A stretch of 64,000 nucleotides of DNA from Maritalea myrionectae DSM 19524. GTDB lineage: Bacteria; Pseudomonadota; Alphaproteobacteria; Rhizobiales; Devosiaceae. This document shows, piece by piece, positions 22,731-31,859 of this stretch (within the stretch, counting starts at the first letter, position 1; each line of letters starts with the position of its first letter). The notes under the pieces are model-generated. The model saw nothing but the letters and a program-made list of their open reading frames with translations, was not told the origin of the DNA and searched no databases. The position numbers and the translations under genes are program-made. The stretch is taken from NCBI RefSeq assembly GCF_000423365.1, contig NZ_AUHV01000005.1, positions 434,001 to 498,000 on the forward strand, read 5' to 3'.

Positions 22731-23444
22731 TTAATCTAAGAGTTCAAACAAAGTGTTTTCATTTGGTGCTTTTGCAACAAATCCGTTTTTGGCACCTTCT
22801 GCCTCAAGTGTCGCCCAGATGCTGGGTGAAAGGCAATAAAACGGCAAATCACCTATTTCTATATTATGCTTGGCACATAGATTTGCAAATTGTGTGGCGG
22901 CCCGCGCGGAATAGATCAGGACCCCGTCAATTTCCCCTTGCTTCAATTGCGTCACCACAGGTGGCGGCAAATCCTTAATGGGGATCATTTCATAGGCGGG
23001 ATTTGGTTGAATGTTGACGCCGGTGTCGCGGAAATGATCTTCAAGATCTGGCTTCCGATCAATGGCGCAAGGGTAAAAATAGTTGCCGGTGAGTTCCATT
23101 TTCTCGATCAGCGCGATCAGTTCTTTTACATCACCTTTGGCGGAAAGCAGATTTGTGAAACCCGCATGAGTTGCGGCCTGGGCCGTTGTGTCGCCCACGG
23201 TGAAACAGGGCAGCAATTGATGGCCAATTTCAATATCGTCCCGCGAAAGTGCGCGCACGCTGTTGGCGGATGTGAAAATCGTTGCGGTGATTTGAAATGG
23301 TGAAGGCATATCAAGCGGCAAGATGCGCTTGGAAAAAAGCGGCACCGCCATGGGGCGGTGGCCCAAAGCCATCAGGCCGGCAACTGTTTTTTGCCCGCCG
23401 GGGAAAGGGCGGGTGACCAAAAGAGATTTACCGGCTTCGCTCAT
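22731..23444 (-). CDS. hemD: Uroporphyrinogen-III synthase
   Basis: A 237-residue enzyme that cyclises hydroxymethylbilane to uroporphyrinogen III in haem synthesis. Family features visible include the N-terminal LLVTRPFPGGQKT, FTSANSVRAL near residue 55, and the C-terminal-half GVLIYSARAATQF near 165. HemD is poorly conserved in sequence; the position directly after hemC (22-base gap) makes the call secure. Confidence 0.93.
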   Translation of the reverse strand: MSEAGKSLLVTRPFPGGQKTVAGLMALGHRPMAVPLFSKRILPLDMPSPFQITATIFTSANSVRALSRDDIEIGHQLLPCFTVGDTTAQAATHAGFTNLLSAKGDVKELIALIEKMELTGNYFYPCAIDRKPDLEDHFRDTGVNIQPNPAYEMIPIKDLPPPVVTQLKQGEIDGVLIYSARAATQFANLCAKHNIEIGDLPFYCLSPSIWATLEAEGAKNGFVAKAPNENTLFELLD

Positions 23445-23466
23445 ATGTCACCTTTAGGGTCACTAT

Positions 23467-24423
23467 CTAATCTTCGCGCTTTTCGAATGTTTCAAAAAAC
23501 TTGTCGCCTGCAGCGCTTTTGATGATGCTGGCCAATTCCTTGCCAATTTCTTCTGCGTCGGCAGCATGGCCAGACACCTCGGCCTCATAGACCGTTTGTC
23601 CATCCAAGGATAGAACTTGCCCAAAGATATGCAACTCATCATTTTCCAATGTGGAATAGGCGGCGATTGGGGTGCGGCAAGAGCCATCCAAACCATGCAG
23701 ATAGTGGCGCTCGGCAACCATTTTGGCAGCCGTTGGCGCGTGGTTGAGCTTGCGCACCCATTCGTTTACCTGATCATCGTCTGCCCGAGTCTCGATTGCC
23801 AATGCGCCTTGGCCCGGGGCGGGGGGCATAATGGTGGGGTCGATCAATTGCTTGGCAATGTGGCTCATATCTAATCGCTTCAAGCCGGAATAGGCCAACA
23901 AGGTGGCTTCGGCCACCCCATCTTCCAGCTTTTTCATGCGGGTTTGCACATTGCCACGAAATTCAACAATCTGCAGGTCAGGCCGCTGGCGCAAAATTTG
24001 CGCGCCGCGCCGGATTGAGGAGGTGCCGAATTTGGCGCCTTGGGGAACATCGTCCAGGCTTTTGTGTCGCAGAGAAACAAAAGCATCGCGGGTGTCTTCG
24101 CGTTCCAAAAAAGCGGGCAGGATCATGCCGTCAGGCAGAATCGTTGCCACGTCTTTGGCGGAATGAACGGCCAAGTCGATCCGCTTGTCAAACAATGCCA
24201 CTTCAATTTCTTTGGTGAACAAGCCCTTGCCGCCCACCTCTGATAATGGCCGGTCCAAAATGATATCACCACTGGTTTTGATCACTTCGATGGCGATCTC
24301 ATCGGGGTTTAAACCGTTCTTTTGGGCCAATTCGCGACGGACCTGTTTGGCCTGCGCCAAGGCCAGCAACGAGCCGCGGGTGCCGATGGTGAGAATAGGT
24401 TTTGTGGCGGGTTCTGTTTGCAA
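23467..24423 (-). CDS. hemC: Porphobilinogen deaminase (hydroxymethylbilane synthase)
   Basis: A 318-residue cytoplasmic enzyme that condenses four porphobilinogens. Diagnostic segments are IGTRGSLLALAQAKQV at the N-terminus, GGKGLFTKEIE near 83, VHSAKDVATILPDG near 104, and LDGSCRTPIAAY near 250 with the cysteine that holds the dipyrromethane cofactor. It is first gene of the hemC-hemD-mic60-hemY cluster and is transcribed divergently from tsaD, a common alphaproteobacterial layout. Confidence 0.97.
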   Translation of the reverse strand: MQTEPATKPILTIGTRGSLLALAQAKQVRRELAQKNGLNPDEIAIEVIKTSGDIILDRPLSEVGGKGLFTKEIEVALFDKRIDLAVHSAKDVATILPDGMILPAFLEREDTRDAFVSLRHKSLDDVPQGAKFGTSSIRRGAQILRQRPDLQIVEFRGNVQTRMKKLEDGVAEATLLAYSGLKRLDMSHIAKQLIDPTIMPPAPGQGALAIETRADDDQVNEWVRKLNHAPTAAKMVAERHYLHGLDGSCRTPIAAYSTLENDELHIFGQVLSLDGQTVYEAEVSGHAADAEEIGKELASIIKSAAGDKFFETFEKRED

Positions 24424-24488
24424 TGTTCAATCCACTTGATATAGGGCTTTAATCAATCATTTAGTGAAGGCTTAGCGAAATCAGAGCT

Positions 24489-25568
24489 ATGGGGCAAGCA
24501 ACGACCATTCTGGGCATCGAAACCAGCTGCGATGAAACTGCGGCAGCGGTTGTGCGCCGCCACGGCAATGGCCGCGCCGAGATTTTGGCCAATATGGTGC
24601 GCTCCCAGTTTGATGAGCATAAAGCCTTTGGCGGGGTTGTACCGGAAATCGCTGCCCGTTCCCATGTGCAATATATGGATCATATTGTCGCGCAAGCCCT
24701 TGCCGAGGCGCAGTTGAGCTTTGCTGATCTGGATGGGATTGCTGCGACAGCCGGGCCGGGTTTGATCGGCGGCGTGCTGGTGGGGCTGACCAGCGCCAAG
24801 GCCATGGCCTATGCCCATGATTTGCCGCTGTTGGCGATCAATCACCTAGAAGGTCACGCGCTGACACCACGTCTAACGGACGGTCTGGCATTTCCCTATC
24901 TCCTGTTGTTGGTGTCTGGGGGGCACAGCCAATTTGTGTTGGTGAAAGGCGTTGGCCAATATGAACGGTGGGGCACGACCATTGATGATGCGTTGGGCGA
25001 AGCGTTCGATAAGGTGGCCAAAATGCTTGATTTGGGCATGCCCGGCGGCCCCTTGGTGGAAGAATGGGCGCAAAAGGGTGATCCAGATCGCTTTTCTTTC
25101 CCCAAGCCATTGTTGAAAGAAAAGCGGCTCGACTTCTCTTTTTCTGGTCTGAAAACAGCCGTGCGCTTGGCCGCGGAAAAACTGGCGCCCTTAAGCGATC
25201 AGGATGTGGCTGATATTTGCGCCAGCTTCCAGGCGACGATTTTAAAAATATTGGACAATAGGTGCCGTTTGGCACTGGCGCGCTTTGAAGCAGAATTTCC
25301 TGATCAAAGGCCGCGCTTTGTGGTGGCTGGTGGTGTGGCGGCCAATAAGGCCATTGGCCAATTGCTGAAGGATTTGGCGATTGAATATGAGGCGCAAATG
25401 GTGGTGCCGCCGATTAAACTGTGTACGGACAATGGCGCCATGATTGCATGGGCGGGCATTGAACGGTTTAATCTGGGCGAGCGCGACGGCCCGGATTTTC
25501 AAGCGCGGCCGCGATGGCCTTTGGATTCTGAAGATATGGCGCTGACAGAAAAAGGGGATGCAGAGTGA
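24489..25568 (+). CDS. tsaD: tRNA N6-threonylcarbamoyladenosine transferase
   Basis: A 359-residue ASKHA-fold enzyme that attaches the threonylcarbamoyl group to A37 of ANN-reading tRNAs with TsaB, TsaE and TsaC. Visible motifs are [16 protein letters not shown] at the N-terminus, the metal-binding [11 protein letters not shown] near 119, [15 protein letters not shown] near 138, and [12 protein letters not shown] near 281. Its stop overlaps the gpsA start by 4 bases. Confidence 0.97.
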   Translation: MGQATTILGIETSCDETAAAVVRRHGNGRAEILANMVRSQFDEHKAFGGVVPEIAARSHVQYMDHIVAQALAEAQLSFADLDGIAATAGPGLIGGVLVGLTSAKAMAYAHDLPLLAINHLEGHALTPRLTDGLAFPYLLLLVSGGHSQFVLVKGVGQYERWGTTIDDALGEAFDKVAKMLDLGMPGGPLVEEWAQKGDPDRFSFPKPLLKEKRLDFSFSGLKTAVRLAAEKLAPLSDQDVADICASFQATILKILDNRCRLALARFEAEFPDQRPRFVVAGGVAANKAIGQLLKDLAIEYEAQMVVPPIKLCTDNGAMIAWAGIERFNLGERDGPDFQARPRWPLDSEDMALTEKGDAE

Positions 25569-26557
25569 GCGAGAAACCCATATTTGTGGTTGGTGCCGGG
25601 GCGTGGGGCAGCGCGTTGGCGCATATGCTCGGTCTGGGTGGCAATCGGGTGGTGTTATGTGGTCGCGACGACGTGGCCATTCGCACGATCAATGAAGAGC
25701 GCCGCAATCCGCATTATCTGAAAACCGTTGAGATGGATGCCCATGTGCAGGCGCAATTGGGCTATGAGGGCATAGAGGCGGCACTGGCCGTTTTGCTGGT
25801 GGTGCCCGCACAGGCCAGCCGCGCCGTTTTGGCGGAAATTGGAGCCGACCGCTTGGCCGGTATGCCCGTGGTTCTATGCGCCAAGGGGCTAGAGAAACAG
25901 ACCTTAGAGCGCCAGAGTGAAATTTTGGCTGAAGCGTGTCCGAAAGCGGTGCCATTTGTGCTGTCGGGGCCCAGTTTTGCCGTGGATGTGGCGCAGGGCA
26001 AGCCGACGGCGGTAACGCTCGCGGGACCAAATATTGAGGCCGCGCGGCAGATCGTTGATGTGTTGGCAGGGCCAACCTTTCGCCCCTATTCCAGCGACGA
26101 CATTGTAGGCGTTGAGTTGGCTGGGGCGCTCAAAAACATTTACGCCTTGGCCTGTGGGGCTGTTGACGGGGCGCAGCTTGGTTTGTCGGCGCGGTCATCG
26201 ATTATGGCGCGCGCCTTTGCTGAAATGGGGCCGCTGATTGCAGCGATGGGCGGGCAACGCGAAAGCCTGAACAGTCTGGCTGGGCTGGGCGATTTGACCC
26301 TAAGTTGTACAGCGCGGGAATCACGCAATTTCGATTTCGGTTTCCGCTTGGGCGCGGGTGAAACAGTTGAGCAAATCGTAAAGAGCGGCGCGAAACTGGC
26401 CGAAGGCGTGCATTCCAGCCCGGTTGGTTTGGAACTGGCGAGAAAATATCAGGTTGAGGCGCCGATCATTGCGGCGGTGAATGCGCTATTGCGAGGCGAG
26501 GCGCCAATTGAGAGCCTGGTGGCGCAATTGATGACACGGCCCTTGCGGTCTGAATAA
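25565..26557 (+). CDS. gpsA: Glycerol-3-phosphate dehydrogenase [NAD(P)+]
   Basis: A 330-residue cytosolic enzyme that makes sn-glycerol-3-phosphate for phospholipids. It shows an N-terminal Rossmann motif [32 protein letters not shown] near 138, the catalytic-lysine segment [16 protein letters not shown] near 184, and [17 protein letters not shown] near 242. The GTG start at 25565 overlaps the end of tsaD (GTGA), indicating coupling. Confidence 0.96.
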   Translation: MSEKPIFVVGAGAWGSALAHMLGLGGNRVVLCGRDDVAIRTINEERRNPHYLKTVEMDAHVQAQLGYEGIEAALAVLLVVPAQASRAVLAEIGADRLAGMPVVLCAKGLEKQTLERQSEILAEACPKAVPFVLSGPSFAVDVAQGKPTAVTLAGPNIEAARQIVDVLAGPTFRPYSSDDIVGVELAGALKNIYALACGAVDGAQLGLSARSSIMARAFAEMGPLIAAMGGQRESLNSLAGLGDLTLSCTARESRNFDFGFRLGAGETVEQIVKSGAKLAEGVHSSPVGLELARKYQVEAPIIAAVNALLRGEAPIESLVAQLMTRPLRSE

Positions 26558-26570
26558 GATGGAGAACTAA

Positions 26571-26864
26571 ATGTATTTTGTGGTTTCAGGACGGGATCGA
26601 CCCGATGCGTTGGAATTGCGCAAGGAGACTCGTGCGGCTCACCTTGCTTACTGGAAAGATTTGGGAGATCAGTTGAAGCTGGCGGGGCCCTATCTCGACG
26701 AAGATGGCAACCCGACGGGCAGTTTAATCATTATTGATGTGCCGTCTTTAACCGCAGCGCGAACTTATGCCGAGGCCGACCCTTACGTGACACAGGGGGT
26801 TTTTGAATCCGTTGGTGTGACGGAGTGGGCCTGGGCCATCAATCCACCCGAGGAGAATGCATAA
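26571..26864 (+). CDS. YciI-like protein
   Basis: A 97-residue ferredoxin-like-fold protein of the YciI family. It has FVVSGRDRPDALELRKETR at the N-terminus, HLAYWKDL with the conserved His, GPYLDEDGNPTGSLIII mid-protein, and an AEADPY motif with the conserved Asp. The function of the family is mostly unknown. It sits between gpsA and an EVE-domain gene, a recurring alphaproteobacterial order. GGAG precedes the start, and the stop overlaps the next start by 1 base. Confidence 0.9.
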   Translation: MYFVVSGRDRPDALELRKETRAAHLAYWKDLGDQLKLAGPYLDEDGNPTGSLIIIDVPSLTAARTYAEADPYVTQGVFESVGVTEWAWAINPPEENA

Positions 26865-27280
26865 TGGCCTATTGGTTGTTTAAAAGCGAACCCAACACAT
26901 GGGGTTGGGATGATCAGGTGAAAAAAGGCGCGCCGGAAGAGTGGGATGGTGTGCGCAACTATCAGGCCCGCAACAATATGCGTGAGATGAAAGTGGGCGA
27001 CAAAGGTTTCTTCTATCATTCCGTGAATGAAAAGCGCATTGTTGGTGTGGTGAAGGTGGCTGCGGAAGCGCACCCTGACAGCACCACAGATGACCCGCGT
27101 TGGGAGTGTGTGGACATAGAAGCCGTAGAAAGCTTTAAAACCCCCATCACGCTTGAAAATGTAAAACAGCACCCTGATCTGGAAGACATGGTATTGGTCA
27201 ATAATTCACGTCTTTCTGTGCAACCCGTTACTGAGAAAGAATGGGAAATTATTTGCAAACTGGGGGGCGTAAAGCCATAA
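26864..27280 (+). CDS. EVE-domain protein
   Basis: A 138-residue single-domain EVE protein with the typical start YWLFKSEPNTWGWDD, the core GVRNYQARNNMREMKVGDKG, FFYHSVNEKRIVGV, and LVNNSRLSVQPVT near the C-terminus. EVE domains are PUA-like folds that bind modified bases in DNA or RNA. ATG 26864 overlaps the yciI stop (TAATG); the in-frame upstream start at 26825 lies inside yciI and is unlikely. Confidence 0.94.
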   Translation: MAYWLFKSEPNTWGWDDQVKKGAPEEWDGVRNYQARNNMREMKVGDKGFFYHSVNEKRIVGVVKVAAEAHPDSTTDDPRWECVDIEAVESFKTPITLENVKQHPDLEDMVLVNNSRLSVQPVTEKEWEIICKLGGVKP

Positions 27281-27332
27281 TTACTCACGGGTATTAAATC
27301 GTGCTCGTCTCATCTTTTGGGGAGGAAAGAAG

Positions 27333-27761
27333 ATGACACATTTTGTAGGTGTGAATTGGCTGGCAGTTTTGCTGGCCGCGCTGGGGAGCATGGTGCTCGG
27401 CATGGGCTGGTACTCAGCCTTGGGCAAGCAGTGGATGAATGCACTGGGCAAAACCAGAGAAGACTTGATGCCTGACGGCAAGGCATCACCAATGCCGTTT
27501 GTGGTTGCCGCCGTCTGTCAGCTCATTATGGCGTATTTTTTATTGCTGCTCACGCGCACGATTTTGGACAGCAGTGCCACGGATATCCAGATTTGGGATG
27601 CGGTCATGATTGGGGGGCACATGTGGATTGGATTTATCATGACTTCGATGGTGCTAAACCATGCCTATCAGGGCCAAAAATATACACTCACGCTGATTGA
27701 TGGCGGGTATCTATTGGGTGTAATGATCGTTCAAGGCGTGATTCTGGGGCTGCTGGCATAG
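27333..27761 (+). CDS. DUF1761 membrane protein
   Basis: A 142-residue protein with four predicted membrane helices. It fits the DUF1761 family: VNWLAVLLAALGSMVLGMGW, then a loop with ALGKQWMNALGKT, FVVAAVCQLIMAYFLLLL, and a GGHMWIGFIMTSMVLNHAYQG helix. Function unknown. It has a good ribosome site (GGGGAGGAAAG) and a terminator downstream. Confidence 0.88.
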   Translation: MTHFVGVNWLAVLLAALGSMVLGMGWYSALGKQWMNALGKTREDLMPDGKASPMPFVVAAVCQLIMAYFLLLLTRTILDSSATDIQIWDAVMIGGHMWIGFIMTSMVLNHAYQGQKYTLTLIDGGYLLGVMIVQGVILGLLA

Positions 27762-27806
27762 TTCAGCCGTCCATCTAAAAAATTTTCATAGCGATTTGAA
27801 TTACTT

Positions 27807-27839
27807 ACCGTCACGGGCCGAAGTCGTGGCGGTTTTTTT
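27807..27839 (+). terminator. Terminator of the DUF1761 gene
   Basis: CCGTCACG and CGTGGCGG form an 8-bp stem (one G-U pair) with a 9-base loop, followed by TTTTTTT. Confidence 0.85.
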
Positions 27840-28063
27840 AATGATTCTTTAAAAGTATCAGATGTAACCATGAAGACGAATTTACGATTCTGTGTCGTTG
27901 TGTGATCTTCCTGCAGTCTAAATGTGTAACCAAAACGCTGTTTTCAAGAAAAATAAGTAAATGAACTGCATTCATCGAATGTTAATTGGATGGTGTAAGT
28001 ATAACTTTGCTTTGATTTTCGTTATATTTTAGGTTGTAGAATTTATTTTAATTAGAGGTGCTT
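27840..28063. other. AT-rich intergenic region upstream of the PAS-chemoreceptor pair
   Basis: The whole gap from 27762 is about 300 bp; after the terminator there is an AT-rich stretch with no gene. It presumably carries the promoter for the PAS gene; no clear palindrome was found. Confidence 0.4.
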
Positions 28064-28576
28064 ATGCTTGCTGTTGAAGGCGCGCAGCGGTCTTTCGATC
28101 CTGAGCGGATTGTTGTTTCAAAGACCAATCTTAAAGGTCACATCCAATATGCAAACCGAGTGTTTCTCGATCTTGCTGAATATAGTGAGCAGGAATTGCT
28201 GGGAAAACCCCACAGCATCATTCGGTCAGATGCCATGCCCCGCTGTGTGTTTAAGCTTTTGTGGGACAGGTTGCTCGCCGGGCGTGAGGTATTCGCCTAT
28301 GTGGTGAATGGCACCAAAAATGGCAATCATTATTGGGTGTTCGCACATGTTACGCCAAGCCGAAATGGCAAGGGCGAAATCACTTCATTTCATTCAAATC
28401 GACGCTATGCCCGCCCAGAAGCGATTGCGCAAATCAGTTCGATTTATGAGTTGCTTCTGAATGAAGAGAAAAGTCACAAAAATCGCAAGGCAGGGCTGCA
28501 GGCCTCTTCCGAGAAATTAGATGCTATTTTGGCCGAGAAGGGCATGGATTATGATGAATTCGTATTCACTCTCTAG
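28064..28576 (+). CDS. Soluble PAS-domain protein, Aer-like sensor half
   Basis: A 170-residue cytoplasmic protein consisting almost entirely of one PAS domain (about 15-125). [20 protein letters not shown] and the Fxx[14 protein letters not shown]-type segment resemble the FAD-binding PAS of aerotaxis receptor Aer, and [19 protein letters not shown] is the last PAS strand. A helical tail ends [12 protein letters not shown] 28064 has AGAGG upstream; GTG 28058 is an alternative. Its last 23 bases overlap the chemoreceptor start in another frame, which suggests coupling and physical partnership. Confidence 0.88.
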   Translation: MLAVEGAQRSFDPERIVVSKTNLKGHIQYANRVFLDLAEYSEQELLGKPHSIIRSDAMPRCVFKLLWDRLLAGREVFAYVVNGTKNGNHYWVFAHVTPSRNGKGEITSFHSNRRYARPEAIAQISSIYELLLNEEKSHKNRKAGLQASSEKLDAILAEKGMDYDEFVFTL

Positions 28577-30113
28577 AGTTATTGCGGCCTCCAGTGCCTT
28601 GTTTGTGCTTTTTGTGGCCAATCTCGTATGCAGCGTGCTCAGCGCGCCGCTTTTCTTGGAGCTCACAATTGGGGCCCTGTCACTGGTTGTTCTTGCCTAT
28701 TTGACGCATCAGTTTATTCGCTTACGGCGGTTTATCCGGCGCATTAAGACAACAGGCGAGGCGCTTCGCCGTGGTGATTTTGACGTGCGGCTTGTTGCCG
28801 TTGGTGCGCACGGCGAGTGCAGTGATGTTAAAGACACATTCAACGACATGATCGATGTGGCCGATGCGTTTGTGCGCGAAAGCTATTTGGCGATGCAAGC
28901 CGCCAGCGAAGGGCGCTATTATCGCAAAATTCGCAAGGAAGGCATGTTGGGTTCATACGCGCACGCCGTTGACGGGGTGAATGCGGGTATTGATCGCATG
29001 GGTGACTTTGCGGGCATGTTGGAAAGCTTGCGCAGCGAAATCGGTGAAGTTGTTGACGCGGCAGTAAGAGGCGATTTGAGCAAACGGGTTAATGCTGATT
29101 TCGGCGATGAAGGCCTTAACCAACTGGGGCAGAATGTGAATCTGTTGATGTCCACGATTGATCAGGGCATTTCCGACACGGGGACGGTGTTGTCGCATCT
29201 GGCCAAAGCGGACCTCTCCAAGCGAGTTGAAGGCAATTACCAAGGCGCATTTGCGCGATTGCAAGGGGACACCAACAAGGTGGCGGAAGAATTGACCAAC
29301 ATTATTGGCAGCTTGCGGTCGACTTCAGGTGCGTTGAAATCTGCCACGGGTGAAATTTTGACCGGTTCGGATGATTTGGCTGAGCGCACCATGCGCCAGG
29401 CGGCGACGCTTGAGCACACTTCTGCGGCCATGCAGGAAATTGCCGAGATGGTCGAGACCAATGCCCAGCGGGCGCAAGAAGGCTATGCGGGGTCACAACG
29501 GGCGCAAGACATCGCGCAACGGGGTGGCGATGTTATGCGTGAAGCCAATGATGCCATGGGCCGGATCAGCGACAGCTCGAAGCAAATCTCCAAAGTGATC
29601 GAGATGATCGACAATATTGCCTTTCAAACCAACCTGCTGGCGCTGAACGCCTCGGTGGAGGCCGCGCGAGCTGGCGAGGCGGGCAAAGGCTTTGCGGTTG
29701 TCGCCGTTGAAGTGCGGCGATTGGCGCAGAGCGCTGCCGATGCCTCGAATGAGGTGAAGGTCTTGATTGAAAAAAGCACAGGCGAAGTGGAAAACGGCAG
29801 CGAACTTGTTGCCCGGGCTGGCCAATCCCTTGAAGAGATTGTTCAGGCTGTCGCCAGTTTTTCAACTTTGGTGCAGGGTTTTGCAAAAGACAGTCGCACG
29901 CAAGCAGACAAAATTGAAACATTGCATGCGTCGGTACGCGAGATGGACGAAACGACCCAGCACAATGCGGCCCTGGTGGAAGAAACCAATGCAGCGATTG
30001 AGCAAACAGAGGGTCGAGCAAGCGATTTGGACTCTGTTGTGAAACGGTTCAAAACCGACAAAGAAGACATTTCTTTGCCAGAGCTACCTCAACGCACCAG
30101 CAATGTCGCTTAA
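28554..30113 (+). CDS. Methyl-accepting chemotaxis protein without periplasmic sensor domain
   Basis: A 519-residue chemoreceptor. Two membrane helices near residues 7-30 and 34-56 are joined by a very short loop, followed by HAMP-type helices (about 56-110 and again about 165-260). A cytoplasmic signalling domain (about 260-505) has the hairpin-tip sequence [20 protein letters not shown] that contacts CheA/CheW. With almost no periplasmic part and a PAS gene overlapping its start, it looks like the transducer half of an Aer-type receptor. No terminal CheR-binding pentapeptide is visible. Confidence 0.92.
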   Translation: MNSYSLSRVIAASSALFVLFVANLVCSVLSAPLFLELTIGALSLVVLAYLTHQFIRLRRFIRRIKTTGEALRRGDFDVRLVAVGAHGECSDVKDTFNDMIDVADAFVRESYLAMQAASEGRYYRKIRKEGMLGSYAHAVDGVNAGIDRMGDFAGMLESLRSEIGEVVDAAVRGDLSKRVNADFGDEGLNQLGQNVNLLMSTIDQGISDTGTVLSHLAKADLSKRVEGNYQGAFARLQGDTNKVAEELTNIIGSLRSTSGALKSATGEILTGSDDLAERTMRQAATLEHTSAAMQEIAEMVETNAQRAQEGYAGSQRAQDIAQRGGDVMREANDAMGRISDSSKQISKVIEMIDNIAFQTNLLALNASVEAARAGEAGKGFAVVAVEVRRLAQSAADASNEVKVLIEKSTGEVENGSELVARAGQSLEEIVQAVASFSTLVQGFAKDSRTQADKIETLHASVREMDETTQHNAALVEETNAAIEQTEGRASDLDSVVKRFKTDKEDISLPELPQRTSNVA

Positions 30114-30194
30114 AACCTGAAAAATGCCTCTAGGTATTTGATCTGATGATGGCCCTCATGCGTTTGTTTTAAAACAGGTGCGTGAGGGTTTATT

Positions 30195-31652
30195 TTGAGT
30201 AAGACAAAGCAAAAAGTTGTCATTTGCTGGTTTCGGCGAGATTTGAGATTGGCCGACAATCCGGCACTTTGTGCGGCCCATGAGGCCAAACTGCCTGTAT
30301 TGCCCCTTTATATCGACGATCAGGGTTTTGGCGATCAGCCCAAAGCGGGCGGGGCGTCCAATGTTTGGCTGCATCATGCCCTATCGGCGCTGGACGGCAG
30401 CATGGATGGGCGGCTGGTGTTGTTTAAAGGCAGTGCCCAGTCGGTCTTCGAAACGCTTGCAGATCAATTTGACATTGCCGCTGTGCACTGGAACCGCATG
30501 TATGAGCCTGCAGCGATTGCGCGGGACAAGGCGCTAAAGAGTTGGCTGACAGAACGTGATATTGAGGTGCGCAGCCACAATGCAAGCTTGCTTTTTGAAC
30601 CATGGACGATTGAGAAAAAAGATGGCGGCCCCTACAAGGTTTTTACCCCCTTTTACAAAAAAGGCTGCCTGAATGCGGATCCGCCGCGCAAGCCGATCGC
30701 CGCACCTGCGGACCTCAATCTTTGTTCAGTGCAGCCTGAGAATGCGGTCAAACTAGACGACCTTAAGCTGTTGCCTGATCGTGATTGGGGGGCGAAAATT
30801 ACCAAAGGCTGGGACATCAGCGAAGCGGGTGCACGGGCCATGTGGGACACTTTCGTCGATGAAGGCTTATTCAATTATAAGCAGGGCCGTGATTTCCCGG
30901 CAAAGCCTTATGTTTCGCGGCTGTCGCCCTATTTGCATTTCGGGCAAATCTCGCCGCACCAATTGTGGGCGGCGTTAGATCACTACGATCAAGATCGGAA
31001 TGTCGAACATTATCGCTCTGAACTTGGTTGGCGTGAATTCTCAGCCTATTTGCTCTATCATTTCCCCAGCTTGCCGCAAAAAAACTTTCAACCGCAATTT
31101 GAAGGGTTTAGATGGACCCCAAATGAGACATATTTGAAGCGATGGCAGCGCGGGCAGACCGGGGTGCCGATTGTCGATGCGGGGATGCGTGAGCTTTGGC
31201 GTACGGGTTATATGCATAACCGGGTGCGCATGATTGTCGCGTCCTATCTGACCAAAAATCTGCGGCAGGATTGGCGGGACGGCATGGCCTGGTTTGAAGA
31301 TTGCTTGTTTGATGCAGATTTGGCCAGCAACAGTGCTTCTTGGCAGTGGGTTGCCGGCACGGGGGCTGATGCTGCGCCCTATTTTCGTGTGTTTAACCCG
31401 GCCTTGCAGGGGCAAAAATTTGATGCGGAGGGCGAGTATATTCGCACTTATGTGCCGGAATTGCGCGATGTGCCGACGCGCTATTTGTTTGCGCCGTGGG
31501 AAGCGCCGGATGATGAGCGCAAAAAATATGGGCTCGACGGCTCTAAATACCCCGAACCCATGGTGAATTTGAAAGAATCACGCAAAGCGGCGTTGGCCGC
31601 TTATGAAAAGCACAAGGATGAGCGCGCCGCTCAAATGGAATCAGAAATCTGA
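30195..31652 (+). CDS. phrB: Deoxyribodipyrimidine photo-lyase
   Basis: A 485-residue cryptochrome/photolyase family enzyme that repairs UV-induced pyrimidine dimers using light. It has an N-terminal antenna-binding alpha/beta domain (ICWFRRDLRLADNPAL) and a C-terminal FAD domain with LSPYLHFGQISPHQLW, GWREFSAYLLYHFP, GRTG-like GVPIVDAGMRELWRTGYMHN, and NSASWQWVAGTGADAAPYFR. The length and motifs fit class I CPD photolyases. A TTG start is used, with GAGGG upstream. Its 3' end overlaps the convergent SdhAF4-like gene by 12 bases. Confidence 0.94.
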   Translation: MSKTKQKVVICWFRRDLRLADNPALCAAHEAKLPVLPLYIDDQGFGDQPKAGGASNVWLHHALSALDGSMDGRLVLFKGSAQSVFETLADQFDIAAVHWNRMYEPAAIARDKALKSWLTERDIEVRSHNASLLFEPWTIEKKDGGPYKVFTPFYKKGCLNADPPRKPIAAPADLNLCSVQPENAVKLDDLKLLPDRDWGAKITKGWDISEAGARAMWDTFVDEGLFNYKQGRDFPAKPYVSRLSPYLHFGQISPHQLWAALDHYDQDRNVEHYRSELGWREFSAYLLYHFPSLPQKNFQPQFEGFRWTPNETYLKRWQRGQTGVPIVDAGMRELWRTGYMHNRVRMIVASYLTKNLRQDWRDGMAWFEDCLFDADLASNSASWQWVAGTGADAAPYFRVFNPALQGQKFDAEGEYIRTYVPELRDVPTRYLFAPWEAPDDERKKYGLDGSKYPEPMVNLKESRKAALAAYEKHKDERAAQMESEI

Positions 31653-31817
31653 GGCGATGCCCTTGTTTTCCCAATCGCCATAACGTGCTGGGTCTGGTCC
31701 CTTTTTGCCGTTGATTTCTTTGGGGGCGTATTTTTGCTTCTGGTCAATTTCAGCGCGGCGGGCCTGGGCCTCAGCTAAAGCTTGCTCAGCGATTTTTGGG
31801 TCTGGTTTTTTATCCAT
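31641..31817 (-). CDS. DUF1674 / SdhAF4-like succinate dehydrogenase assembly factor
   Basis: A 58-residue protein starting MDKKPDPKIAEQALAEAQ and ending with GPDPARYGDWENKGIASDF, the signature C-terminal motif of DUF1674, the bacterial relative of the mitochondrial flavoprotein-subunit assembly factor SDHAF4. AGGGGATCG precedes the ATG at 31817. The gene is short and easily missed. Its stop lies inside the 3' end of the photolyase gene on the opposite strand. The SDH structural genes are in the same window at 58-63 kb, so it probably helps assemble that SdhA. Confidence 0.9.
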   Translation of the reverse strand: MDKKPDPKIAEQALAEAQARRAEIDQKQKYAPKEINGKKGPDPARYGDWENKGIASDF

Positions 31818-31859
31818 TGTCGATCCCCTTAAATGTGGGCGGAGTTTATCAAGTGCGAC

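Noticed and set aside
28540-28580. Frameshift mutation joining PAS and chemoreceptor genes
   Set aside because: Each gene has its own start, ribosome site and natural domain ends, so two genes are more likely; kept as an alternative in the findings.
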